Assembly (NCBI GenBank): GCA_009778385.1 | Contig: WRJX01000090.1 | Span: 1-32,488 of the forward strand | Length of the DNA stretch: 32,488 nucleotides | Direction of reading: 5' to 3' | From: Candidatus Bathycorpusculum sp. | GTDB taxonomy: Archaea > Thermoproteota > Bathyarchaeia > Bathyarchaeales > Bathycorpusculaceae | Shown: piece after piece, positions 7,383-15,984 of the stretch | Layout: each line of letters opens with the position of its first letter | How positions within the stretch are numbered: position 1 is the first letter of the stretch | The notes under the pieces: model-generated | The model's database searches: none | What the model saw: the letters and a program-made list of their open reading frames with translations, nothing else | What the model was told of the DNA's origin: nothing | Translations under genes and position numbers: made by a program

Positions 7383-9371
7383 GTGCCCACTCATAAATCT
7401 GATTTAAAAACTAACCCTCCTACATCTGAGTGTGCAAAGTCTGATAAACAGTTTACCTTTGCGCTTGCAGGAAATGCAAATGTAGGTAAAAGTGTAATTT
7501 TTAACCAGTTAACAGGGTCAAACCAGATAATCGGTAACTGGCCAGGAAAAACAGTTGACCGCGCTGAAGGCACACTGAGTTTTGAAGGCCACGAAATCAA
7601 AGTTATCGACTTACCGGGCATTTACTCTTTTTCCACTTTTTCTATGGAAGAAATTGTTTCCCGAGATTACATTGCCCTAGAAAAACCTGATGCTGTTATT
7701 AACATAGTTGATGCCTCCGTTTTAGAACGAAACCTCTTCTTCACACTACAGCTTTTAGAAATGAATGCCCCACTGGTTTTAGTTCTAAATCAGGTAGATG
7801 TTGCAAAAAACAAAGGCATCATAATCAACAAAGATAAGCTCTCAACGCTATTGGGTATTCCGGTAGTTTTTGCTACAGCCACTCGCGGTGAAGGCATATA
7901 TGAAGCTGTAGAGGAAGCTGTAAAGGTTGCGATAAGTAAACCTAAGTCTAAACCGTTAAAATACCGAAAAAACCTTGAAGAACCTATTGAAAAACTACAG
8001 AGCCTAATTGAAAAAGAGAACTTAAATTTGGGATATCCAGCTCGCTGGGTGGCTATCAAACTATTGGAAGGCGACATGGAAATCACCCAACTTGTCGCTG
8101 AAAAATCAAAAACCATCAGTTTACAATCAAAACTTTTAGCAGGTGAACTGGAAAATCGTTGTCAAGAAAAATGTTTTTCAATAATTGCCTCAGAGCGCTA
8201 TGCGCTTGCAAATTCTCTGGTAGCCGCTTCATTAAAACAAGACGAAATACAGCGTTCTTTCACTGACAAACTAGATTGGTTTGCTACACATCGCATATTT
8301 GGTTATGTAACAGCTCTTGGCGTAATTGGCGGTTTGCTACTTTGGACATTTTTTATAGGCAATGGGTTATCCGATTTAATCTCCAAAGGGCTAAACTTAA
8401 TTCAACCAATTAACCCTGAGCTCTCAATGTCCGCACCCCTTCTAAGCATTATTCTTAACGGTTTCTGGGGCGGGTTTAACGCAGGTTTAACATTAATAAT
8501 CCCCTTTGTTATCCCCTTCTATTTACTGTTGGCATTCATAGAAGACTCTGGGTTACTTACTCGTGTTGCTTTTATGATGGATAGTGCAATGCACAAAATC
8601 GGACTCCACGGTAAAGCCTTAATCCCTATAATTCTTGGGTATGGCTGTAGTGTTCCAGCTATTCATAGCTGTAAAATCATGGAAACAAGACGTGAACGTT
8701 TACTTGCCGCCTTTGCCATAACTTTTGCGCCCTGCTCAGCCCGAACTATTGTGCTCTTTGGTATGGTTGGTTTATTTGTAGGTATACACTGGGCACTGCT
8801 TCTCTATGTTGTTAACCTTGCCATAATCTTTGCCATGGGCAGAATCGCCATGAAAGCCGTCCCAGGTAAATCCACGGGCTTAATCATGGAAATGAGCAGT
8901 TTCAAACGCCCCTCCCTAAAAGTTGTCCTAAAACAGACATGGACACGCACAAAATCCATAATATACGTCGTTTTTCCAATATACATAGCCGGCAGCGCAC
9001 TCATACAAGTATTATACATTTATGACATACTTACGCCGATAGGTAATGCACTCTATCCGCTTACCGTTCTATGGTTAGGGTTACCAGCATTTGCAGGTGT
9101 ACTTTTACTGCTTGGTGCTGTTCGCAAAGAATTAATTATCTTAGGTGCTGTGGCAATTCTTGGCACAACAAACTTACTTACAGGCTTTGCTCCCGTACAG
9201 TTAGTGGTTATGGCTCTGGTAGCTATGCTCTATATTCCATGTGTTTCAACAATGGCCATACTTGGCAAAGAATTCGGATGGAAATCAGCCGCCCTAATCT
9301 CACTGGCAAATATTGGTACAGCCCTAATAATTGGAGGCATAGCTTTTCAAATCCTAAACTTTTTTACATAA
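7383..9371 (+). CDS. feoB: Ferrous iron transporter FeoB
   Basis: 662 residues from the GTG at 7383, close to usual FeoB length. The cytoplasmic N-terminal G domain shows G1 GNANVGKS (~30-37), the G2-region GKTVDR, G3 DLPG (~76-79) and G4 NQVD (~136-139). A helical spacer follows, then the polytopic membrane part with two gate regions carrying the conserved cysteines in GYGCSVPA and APCSART. The later GAVRKELIILGA segment is also typical. It imports Fe(II) across the cytoplasmic membrane under GTPase control. It lies in one operon with the DtxR-FeoA regulator, which supplies the FeoA function; no separate FeoA or FeoC is seen. Regulation is through the twin operators upstream of the regulator gene. 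Confidence 0.95.
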   Translation: MPTHKSDLKTNPPTSECAKSDKQFTFALAGNANVGKSVIFNQLTGSNQIIGNWPGKTVDRAEGTLSFEGHEIKVIDLPGIYSFSTFSMEEIVSRDYIALEKPDAVINIVDASVLERNLFFTLQLLEMNAPLVLVLNQVDVAKNKGIIINKDKLSTLLGIPVVFATATRGEGIYEAVEEAVKVAISKPKSKPLKYRKNLEEPIEKLQSLIEKENLNLGYPARWVAIKLLEGDMEITQLVAEKSKTISLQSKLLAGELENRCQEKCFSIIASERYALANSLVAASLKQDEIQRSFTDKLDWFATHRIFGYVTALGVIGGLLLWTFFIGNGLSDLISKGLNLIQPINPELSMSAPLLSIILNGFWGGFNAGLTLIIPFVIPFYLLLAFIEDSGLLTRVAFMMDSAMHKIGLHGKALIPIILGYGCSVPAIHSCKIMETRRERLLAAFAITFAPCSARTIVLFGMVGLFVGIHWALLLYVVNLAIIFAMGRIAMKAVPGKSTGLIMEMSSFKRPSLKVVLKQTWTRTKSIIYVVFPIYIAGSALIQVLYIYDILTPIGNALYPLTVLWLGLPAFAGVLLLLGAVRKELIILGAVAILGTTNLLTGFAPVQLVVMALVAMLYIPCVSTMAILGKEFGWKSAALISLANIGTALIIGGIAFQILNFFT

Positions 9372-9511
9372 AAAAACAAACATTTCACCTTTTAGCACCA
9401 AGCGGTTATTTAATAGGCGTATAAAAAGCACGTGAATTGCAAATATTAAATCAAAAACTATAAAACTAAAAAATTTGAGGAGTTAGTTTTTTGCTCTTAT
9501 TTTGTGTTTGT

Positions 9512-11029
9512 TTATTTCCATGCTGCCTCGCTTGTGGCATACAGTCGTTCTTCACGACTCATTTTAGATAGTGAGATTACCTTATCAAGTTGTAATCCTA
9601 ACGCTTCGGCAATACGGTGTCCGTATTCTTTGTCTGCAAGGTAGCAGTGTGCGGCATGGCGGTATTTGATATTCTCAGTTACAGAAGCTATGTTTGCTGC
9701 AGTGTTTTTGATTAGTGCAGCTCGTTTATCCTCACTCATAAGGCGGTACAAATCGCCGGGTTGATAGAAGCAATCGTCGTTTATGTATGGATCATGATGA
9801 TCAATAGTACCCTCTATGGCAAGGGACGGTTCAGCATACTCTTTCTGTTCGGTCCATTCATCATAACTGTTTGGATGATAACCTTTTGTTGCACCATAGT
9901 TCCCATCAACACGCATTAACCCGTCTCTATGATAAGAATGTCGGGGACATTTAGATGCGTTAACAGGAATTGAAGTATGATTCACGCCTAAACGGTAACG
10001 TTGGGCATCGCCGTAGGAAAACAACCTACCCTGTAACAGCTTATCAGGGGAGAGACCAATGCCTGAAACAGTATTAGAGGGGTTAAAAGCAGCTTGTTCA
10101 ACATCTGCAAAATAATTCTCAGGATTCCTATTAAGCTCCAATATGCCGACTTCGATTAGCGGATATTCTTTATGACTCCAGACCTTTGTTATATCAAACG
10201 GATTATCCTTGTGCTTTTTAGCCTGCTCTTGAGTCATTATTTGAACATACATCGTCCAACGGGGGTAATCTCCTTGTTCTATGGCATAGAATAAATCATG
10301 CTGTGAGCTTTCTCGGTCTTTTGCGATGAGAGCTTCAGCTTCTTGATCGGAGAGATTTTTAATTCCCTGTTGAGTTCTTAGATGAAACTTTACCCACACC
10401 CGATTATTTTGGGCATCAAATAAGCTATAGGTGTGACTCCCAAAGCCGTGCATATGCCTATAACCGTTGGGTATGCCGCGATCAGACATCACAATTGTAA
10501 CTTGATGAAGTGCTTCAGGTAGCATAGTCCAGAAGTCCCAGTTATTTTGTGCTGAGCGCATATTAGTTTTTGGATCACGCTTTACTGCATGATTAAGATC
10601 AGGAAAATGAATCGGGTCACGGATAAAAAATACTGGCGTATTATTGCCTACTAAATCCCAGTTACCCTCCTCAGTATAGAATTTAATTGCAAAACCGCGG
10701 ATATCCCGTTCAGCATCAGCTGCACCGCGCTCTCCTGCTACTGTGGAAAAACGGACAAAAACCTCTGTTTCCTTACCGATTCCAGAAAACACTTTCGCTT
10801 TTGTGTATTTGGTCACATCTCCTGTAACGGTAAACTTACCAAAAGCACCGCTACCCTTGGCGTGCATTCGTCTCTCAGGAATGACCTCACGGTCAAAATG
10901 CGCCATTTTTTCTAAAAACCAAACGTCCTGCAAAACCATCGGACCACGCGGACCCGCCGTAAGCACGTTAGTGTGATCTGACACTGGGGCCCCGTTTTCT
11001 CGGGTCAACTTTTTCTTATTTTCACTCAT
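9512..11029 (-). CDS. katA: Monofunctional haem catalase (clade 3-like, KatA type)
   Basis: 505 residues, the usual length of small-subunit catalases. The distal haem residue His56 ([12 protein letters not shown]), the [11 protein letters not shown] asparagine (129/130) and the proximal haem ligand Tyr339 ([12 protein letters not shown]) are all present, with no truncation or frameshift. It breaks down hydrogen peroxide in the cytoplasm and needs haem. The protein reads like bacterial catalases, so transfer from bacteria is likely (inference). No DtxR-type palindrome is seen upstream, so it does not appear to share the feo operators. It lies tail-to-tail with feoB, 140 bp away. Confidence 0.95.
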   Translation of the reverse strand: MSENKKKLTRENGAPVSDHTNVLTAGPRGPMVLQDVWFLEKMAHFDREVIPERRMHAKGSGAFGKFTVTGDVTKYTKAKVFSGIGKETEVFVRFSTVAGERGAADAERDIRGFAIKFYTEEGNWDLVGNNTPVFFIRDPIHFPDLNHAVKRDPKTNMRSAQNNWDFWTMLPEALHQVTIVMSDRGIPNGYRHMHGFGSHTYSLFDAQNNRVWVKFHLRTQQGIKNLSDQEAEALIAKDRESSQHDLFYAIEQGDYPRWTMYVQIMTQEQAKKHKDNPFDITKVWSHKEYPLIEVGILELNRNPENYFADVEQAAFNPSNTVSGIGLSPDKLLQGRLFSYGDAQRYRLGVNHTSIPVNASKCPRHSYHRDGLMRVDGNYGATKGYHPNSYDEWTEQKEYAEPSLAIEGTIDHHDPYINDDCFYQPGDLYRLMSEDKRAALIKNTAANIASVTENIKYRHAAHCYLADKEYGHRIAEALGLQLDKVISLSKMSREERLYATSEAAWK

Positions 11030-11398
11030 AACCGGCTCTTCCTTACTTCTTATGTATCTATATTATTGCTATTGAATTTAAAGATAGTTTGAAGCACGTA
11101 TTTAGTTCACATCATAGAATACTACCGCTACATTTCAAAACCCGATTACCCCGCCATCAACCCCACTCTACATCCGCCACTCCAACATCTATATTTTCCA
11201 AGATTTGAGGTTGCAGAGAAAAAATTAACAGAGTACCTATAACCTGATCCGTATGCGTAGTTTAGACTTATGGATATATTTAATTTTTTGTTGCCTGAGC
11301 TCAAATATAGATGAAAATGCGAACTGATGAGTTTGACAGGGATTAGCTGTCATTGCGTCATCAGTTCACAGACGGCCATCACTATCATCAGGGTTATG
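11030..11398. other. Catalase upstream region, no gene
   Basis: 369 bp without a credible coding frame. It holds the catalase promoter (AT-rich near 11050-11100; no single clear TATA box) and, at its right end, the long two-part hairpin described separately. Confidence 0.5.
11321..11367. terminator. Two-part hairpin downstream of the MBL-fold gene
   Basis: GAACTGATGA (11321-11330) pairs perfectly with TCATCAGTTC (11358-11367). Inside it TGACAG (11334-11339) pairs with CTGTCA (11347-11352) around a 7-nt GGATTAG loop. It lies 31 bp past the stop of the 11399-12430 gene and 292 bp ahead of katA. It may end transcription of the first gene or act as an RNA structure; no long U-tract follows directly, so classical termination is uncertain. 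Confidence 0.45.
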
Positions 11399-12430
11399 TT
11401 AGGGTTTACAGTTGCCGCAAGGGGTGTATCCGGCGTCTATTGCTTCTTGGTATGTGCTAAAATATACTCTGTTTTGTTCGCCAGGTAGGGAACCGCAAGA
11501 GGGTCTATGGAGCACCTTGCTATTTTTATTGCCTATGTATTCTGTTTCGGGTGGACGAGCGGTTGGTGGAGTGTCACGGGATATAGTTACGGTTATGTCT
11601 TTTCCGTCACTGGTGAAAATTACGGTACCGTGTTGGTCGGTTCTATAAATTGCGGCATCTGTCCCAGTTAGGCGGGTCATTGCTTCAGCGTGTGGATGTC
11701 CATAAGAGTTGTCTGCACCGCAACATATCACTGCATAACTTGGAGCAACAGCAGCTAGATATTGTTGTGTACTACTTCCCCGAGAACCATGATGCCCAAC
11801 TTTGAGCACATCAGATTTTAACGAAAATCCAGCATTCAACTGCTCAGTCTCCGAGATTGTACCGGCATCACCAGTAAACAGAAAAGACGTATCACCAAAC
11901 TCTACCCGCAAAACAATAGAGTACTCATTAAGATCATCATTTTTATATGTTGGACTATTGGGAGCCAAAACCTCTACGCTTGCATCACCCCATTGGAAAA
12001 CTTGCCCAGGAGTAGGTATGGTCAAGGGTATGTCTTTTTCTTCAATAGCAACCAGTAGCTTTTCATAGGCTTGTATTGTGTGCGATTTGTCGGGCATAAT
12101 CACTGCGCCTATGCTATCCATAGCATTGACAACAGAGGCCATGGATCCAATGTGGTCAGCGTGGGGGTGAGTAGCTACAAGATAATCCAGCGTAGTTATA
12201 TTATATTCAGATAGATAGCTAAGGACAAGTTTGTCCTGTCCTGTGTTTCCAGCATCTATCAACATAGCGTGATCATCCATTTTTAAAAGTGTACAGTCAG
12301 CCTGCCCCACATCAAAAACAATGACCTGTAACTGGACGCCCTGAGTTACAGGCGGATAAATTATTATGCCTAAGGCAAGTAAAACTGTTACAATTACTAC
12401 TAATATACCAGCTATTATTTTTTTATTCAT
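11399..12430 (-). CDS. Secreted ComEC/Rec2-like metallo-beta-lactamase-fold protein with Ada-like tail
   Basis: 343 residues. The N-terminal hydrophobic segment (~5-25) is a signal or membrane anchor. The metallo-beta-lactamase fold follows (FDVGQADCTLL, then THPHADH at 87-93, later LFTGDAG and VGHHGSRGSS), as in the hydrolase domain of ComEC. The last ~45 residues (YIGNKNSKVLHRPSC... CGNCKP) resemble the Ada-type metal-binding domain, with three cysteines. The same architecture is common in Firmicutes, often described as a DNA-uptake-related or extracellular nuclease-like hydrolase; the exact substrate is unknown. The membrane channel part of ComEC is absent. Acquisition from bacteria is plausible. 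Confidence 0.85.
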   Translation of the reverse strand: MNKKIIAGILVVIVTVLLALGIIIYPPVTQGVQLQVIVFDVGQADCTLLKMDDHAMLIDAGNTGQDKLVLSYLSEYNITTLDYLVATHPHADHIGSMASVVNAMDSIGAVIMPDKSHTIQAYEKLLVAIEEKDIPLTIPTPGQVFQWGDASVEVLAPNSPTYKNDDLNEYSIVLRVEFGDTSFLFTGDAGTISETEQLNAGFSLKSDVLKVGHHGSRGSSTQQYLAAVAPSYAVICCGADNSYGHPHAEAMTRLTGTDAAIYRTDQHGTVIFTSDGKDITVTISRDTPPTARPPETEYIGNKNSKVLHRPSCGSLPGEQNRVYFSTYQEAIDAGYTPCGNCKP

Positions 12431-13017
12431 ACATAATTACCTTAAACAAGCATCCCTACATACACAATATATCCTTTTCCATAATATATTGCTAAAAGTA
12501 TCACCGCTTAACAAAACAGACGCCAAAAGGCCCAGATAGTTATCACCTACAAGGTTGCAATGATCTGAGAATGGCACCATTTTACAATTTATGAATTTTA
12601 AAAACACAAGCAAAGAACCTGCATATACCTACAAATCAAAGAGCAGTGTGACCTCAAGAGGTAAAATCATTTAGAAAACGCTTCACACCCTTATTTCCCG
12701 CCTAAACAAAAAAGGATTCCACATCCGCTAAGGCAAAGGTGGATTACGTTTAATTTCCATATGTTTGGGAACACAAACAAAACTTTAGTTATACCTCTTA
12801 CGTTTGGGCGTTTCGGGCGTTTCAGGCATGTCTTTCGGAACTTTTTCCGGAAAGGGAAAAGAGAATAATATAAAAAAAATAGAGGAAAAACTTACAAAAG
12901 TAACGCCTCAAACGCCCCAAACGCCCTCCATCTCCTTTGTGTACTCTAAAGAGTCGTCAGCCTACATGTTGTTTTTATGGCAGTTTAATTGAGAATTGGC
13001 ACTTGGGTTGAAGATCC
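12431..13017. other. 587-bp gap holding an inverted-repeat element and no clear gene
   Basis: No protein-like frame of normal composition is present. The plus strand reads a short frame at 12804-12992 (TTG start) with VSGVSG and TPQTPQTP, which is a by-product of the 9-bp repeats there, although a remnant of a coding repeat is possible. The left half is AT-rich and contains the promoter region of the minus-strand MBL-fold gene. Confidence 0.45.
12806..12926. repeat. Inverted repeat built of 9-bp units GGGCGTTTC
   Basis: The left arm (12806-12827) has two tandem copies of GGGCGTTTC followed by AGGC. The right arm (12905-12926) is its reverse complement over 22 bp with two mismatches. A 77-bp AT-rich spacer lies between. 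The arms are much more GC-rich than the surroundings. It could be a large hairpin, a protein-binding site or the remnant of a mobile element. Confidence 0.7.
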
Positions 13018-13224
13018 TCATACCACATTATAGCCTTCATCGGTAATTGCTTTCTTAAGTTCAATGGAAGAGATTAAATCGGAATTAAAGTCTAAGCAGA
13101 CCGTTTTTGTTGCCAAATCGACTTTAACGTTAAATACGCCCTTCAATTCTGATAGGGCTGTTGTAATAGCACGGACACAATGTTCACAGGACATTCCTTC
13201 AACTGTTAGTTTAATTGTTTCCAT
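13018..13224 (-). CDS. copZ: Copper chaperone CopZ-like HMA protein
   Basis: 68 residues forming a single heavy-metal-associated domain with the metal site GMSCEHC and the usual beta-alpha-beta ending in DEGYNVV. It probably carries Cu(I) to the ATPase encoded just upstream. Its ATG overlaps the stop codon of copA in the form TAATG, so the two are translationally coupled. Confidence 0.9.
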   Translation of the reverse strand: METIKLTVEGMSCEHCVRAITTALSELKGVFNVKVDLATKTVCLDFNSDLISSIELKKAITDEGYNVV

Positions 13225-15365
13225 TATATTTTTGCTCCTTTCAATCTAAGTGCATTTAGTACTACAGATACTGATGATAAACTCATAGCCGCTGCCGCAA
13301 AAATCGGAGTTAGCAGTGGACCACCAAACATGTATAGCATTCCTGCGGCCACGGGTATTCCTACAGTGTTATATCCAAAGGCCCAAAATAAATTTTGCTT
13401 AATGTTGCGTATAGTTGCGCGGCTTAGGTTTATTGCCATGGGTACCGTCATTAAGTCACTTTTCATTAGAACAATAGTTGCGCTTTCCATGGCGACATCG
13501 GTACCGCTTCCAATGGCTATGCCTATGTCGGCTTGTGCAAGCGCTGGTGCATCGTTAATACCGTCACCGACCATAGCTACTTTGCGGCCCTCCTGTTGTA
13601 GTTTCTTAATTTCATTTGCCTTATCTTGCGGTAGCACTTCCGCAAAAAACTTGTCAATACCTACTTGCTTTGCAATTGCCTCCGCAGTTTCTTTATTGTC
13701 ACCTGTAATCATTACAGTTTCAATACCCATGCTCTTGAGTTTTTTAATAACGCTATAACTACTTGTTTTCGGCTTATCAGAAACAACAATACGCCCCACG
13801 TATTTGCCGTCAACTAAAACAGTAATACCTCGCCTAATCTCAACTTTCTTACCCTCAATTAGACCCTCAACACCCTGTCCGACTACCGCCTTAAAATCAC
13901 TAACCTCCAAATACGGGCCCGTATAATAATTACAAATCGCCCTTGCAATAGGATGCTCAGAATACCGCTCTAACGATGCTGCAAGCTGTAACACATCCCC
14001 CTCAACTGCTGTCACCTCCGGCTTTCCCTCAGTTATTGTACCGGTCTTATCAAATACAACGGTATCAGTTTTATGCAAAGCCTCAAGAGCCTCACCACTT
14101 TTAATCAAAATACCGTTCTCCGCACCCTTACCCATACCCACCATAAGCGCAGTTGGCGTAGCAAGCCCCAAAGCACAGGGACAGGCAATAACCAGCACCG
14201 AGACCAATATAGTCAACGCAAACGCCACATCACGCATTACAATAAACCAGGTGAGTCCACTGAGTAATGCAATGCCTAATACAACGGGCACAAAATAGCT
14301 ACTTACAACATCTGCCAGTTTGGCAATAGGGGCCTTAGAGTTCTGCGCAGTCTCAACTAACTTGATAATCTGCGCCAACGCGGTATCTGCACCTATTTTG
14401 TCTGCACGAAATTTAATTGAACCTGTAGTGTTTATCGTCGCAGCAAATACGCTATCCCCCTCTTTTTTATCAACAGGCATACTTTCGCCAGTTAACGCAC
14501 TTTCATCAATGGAAGTACTACCTGATACAACTGTGCCGTCAACAGGAATTTTACCCCCGGGCTTAACTATTATTATGTCACCAATTTTAACGTCTTCAAG
14601 GGGTACTTCTTGCTCTATTCCGTCTACAAGTGTTGTTGCTGCTTTTGGCGCAAGTCCCATAAGCTTTTTAATCGCCCCACGGGCACGTCCTTTTGAAACC
14701 GCTTCAAGAGATTTCCCAAGTAAAACCAACGTTATAATTACACCTGCAGATTCAAAGTATAAGTGCTCCACGAACACAAAATTACCTTGTATAATTTGAT
14801 ATACCGCATATAAGCTATATAACATCGCTACTGAGGTTCCAATAGCAATGAGACTGTCCATATTTGGAGAGCGCAGCCATATTGCACGGAAACCTACCAC
14901 ATAAAAACGGTACCCTACAATAACAATTGGGATAACAAGCATAACTTGGATCAATGCGAAGTTAAGTGGATAATGCATAGGATGAAGTAATTCGGGCAAT
15001 GGTAAATGCCAACCAAACGGCAACATGTGTCCCATAGCAACATACAACAAGGGCAGACTAAACACAGCTGACACGAGAAATTTGATCCACAACGTTTTGA
15101 TTTCTTTCTCTTTACGCAGTTTATCCTCATCAACAATATCGCTCTTAATTTCCGCCCAATTATACCCAAGTTTTTCAATCGTTTTTTTGATAGTATCTAA
15201 ATCTGTTTTTACTGAGTCAAACTCAACAGTCATACGCTCGGTAGCCAAATTCACGCTACAGCTTTCTACACCGTCTATTTTACCTACTGACCTCTCAACA
15301 CGTGCAGAACACGCAGCACAGGTCATACCTATTATCTTAAGCGAGGCTTTACGGATATTTGTCAT
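13224..15365 (-). CDS. copA: Cu(I)-exporting P1B-1 ATPase CopA
   Basis: 713 residues. One N-terminal HMA domain with MTCAAC (Cys16/Cys19), then eight predicted membrane helices. TGES (292-295) marks the actuator domain, CPC (395-397) the transmembrane metal site, DKTGT starts at Asp439 (phosphorylated), SEHPIA gives the P1B His-Pro pair, and [12 protein letters not shown] the hinge. YN in the seventh helix (FGYNTVGIP) and MSLSS in the eighth identify the Cu(I)-specific P1B-1 group. It pumps Cu(I) out of the cytoplasm using ATP. It forms an operon with copZ. No copper-sensor regulator gene (CopR/CopY type) is next to it. Confidence 0.95.
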   Translation of the reverse strand: MTNIRKASLKIIGMTCAACSARVERSVGKIDGVESCSVNLATERMTVEFDSVKTDLDTIKKTIEKLGYNWAEIKSDIVDEDKLRKEKEIKTLWIKFLVSAVFSLPLLYVAMGHMLPFGWHLPLPELLHPMHYPLNFALIQVMLVIPIVIVGYRFYVVGFRAIWLRSPNMDSLIAIGTSVAMLYSLYAVYQIIQGNFVFVEHLYFESAGVIITLVLLGKSLEAVSKGRARGAIKKLMGLAPKAATTLVDGIEQEVPLEDVKIGDIIIVKPGGKIPVDGTVVSGSTSIDESALTGESMPVDKKEGDSVFAATINTTGSIKFRADKIGADTALAQIIKLVETAQNSKAPIAKLADVVSSYFVPVVLGIALLSGLTWFIVMRDVAFALTILVSVLVIACPCALGLATPTALMVGMGKGAENGILIKSGEALEALHKTDTVVFDKTGTITEGKPEVTAVEGDVLQLAASLERYSEHPIARAICNYYTGPYLEVSDFKAVVGQGVEGLIEGKKVEIRRGITVLVDGKYVGRIVVSDKPKTSSYSVIKKLKSMGIETVMITGDNKETAEAIAKQVGIDKFFAEVLPQDKANEIKKLQQEGRKVAMVGDGINDAPALAQADIGIAIGSGTDVAMESATIVLMKSDLMTVPMAINLSRATIRNIKQNLFWAFGYNTVGIPVAAGMLYMFGGPLLTPIFAAAAMSLSSVSVVLNALRLKGAKI

Positions 15366-15599
15366 TTTCTCGTTTTAATCAACGGCTTCCATAATTTAGT
15401 ATTTTCTATAACAACACAAACACAGATGACAAAACTTTTCCAAACAACAAAACAAAACACCAGCCTTCACATAAACAACACCTTCAAAGAAGGGTGAAAT
15501 AGAGCCTTCGGCAACTGTAAAGGAATACTTGACAATTGCCACCAACGGAAAAAAGCTACATCACAAAACCAATTTTGATAAAAACCAAAAGCAAAAGAT

Positions 15600-15676
15600 T
15601 GGTGCGGGAACCGGGATTTGAACCCGAGTCCTAGACTTGGCAAGCCTATGTACTAACCAAGCTGTACTATTCCCGC
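15600..15676 (-). tRNA. tRNA-Gly(GCC)
   Basis: Complete cloverleaf: acceptor GCGGGAA/TTCCCGC, D arm GTAC...GTAC, anticodon loop TTGCCAA (anticodon GCC), T loop TTCAAAT, discriminator A, no intron. The 3' CCA is encoded (15600-15602). Confidence 0.95.
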
Positions 15677-15711
15677 ATATGGCATGTTGTAGTGCAATAA
15701 TCTAAGAACTC

Positions 15712-15721
15712 CTTTATAAAC
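15712..15721 (-). promoter_or_regulatory. TATA box of tRNA-Gly
   Basis: GTTTATAAAG on the minus strand, about 36-45 bp upstream of the mature tRNA 5' end. This suits an archaeal promoter with a short 5' leader. Confidence 0.55.
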
Positions 15722-15924
15722 TATTTTAGTTGTCTGTATTTAGCGTATACCAAGGGCTCCATAAACAACACCACCGCACTATTGCAATGTTGTCTGTAAG
15801 TCTGAGATAGAGTTAGGTATCATCACTGCTAAAATAACTACGTCAGGCACTACACAATTTAAGACTTAATAAACAAAAAGAGCCAGATCTTAAAAATTTG
15901 TTATTTTGTCATAATGTTACCTGT

Positions 15925-15946
15925 TTTTATATTAAAGCATATAAAT
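15925..15946 (+). promoter_or_regulatory. Likely promoter of the beta-eliminating lyase
   Basis: Two overlapping TATA-like runs, TTTTATATTA and CATATAAATT, lie 39-60 bp ahead of the ATG at 15985. Either gives a leader of normal length; I cannot tell which is used. Confidence 0.4.
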
Positions 15947-15984
15947 TATGTTAACTAAAGATGCGGAAGAGAGGAGAAGACAGT

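Noticed and set aside
9071-9424. Plus-strand frame inside the 3' end of feoB
   Set aside because: Out-of-frame reading of the conserved FeoB membrane segments; not a separate gene.
12804-12992. Short plus-strand frame with VSGVSG and TPQTPQTP as a small protein gene
   Set aside because: It starts at TTG inside the repeat without a binding site, and its odd composition follows from the 9-bp units. I keep it only as part of the inverted-repeat element.
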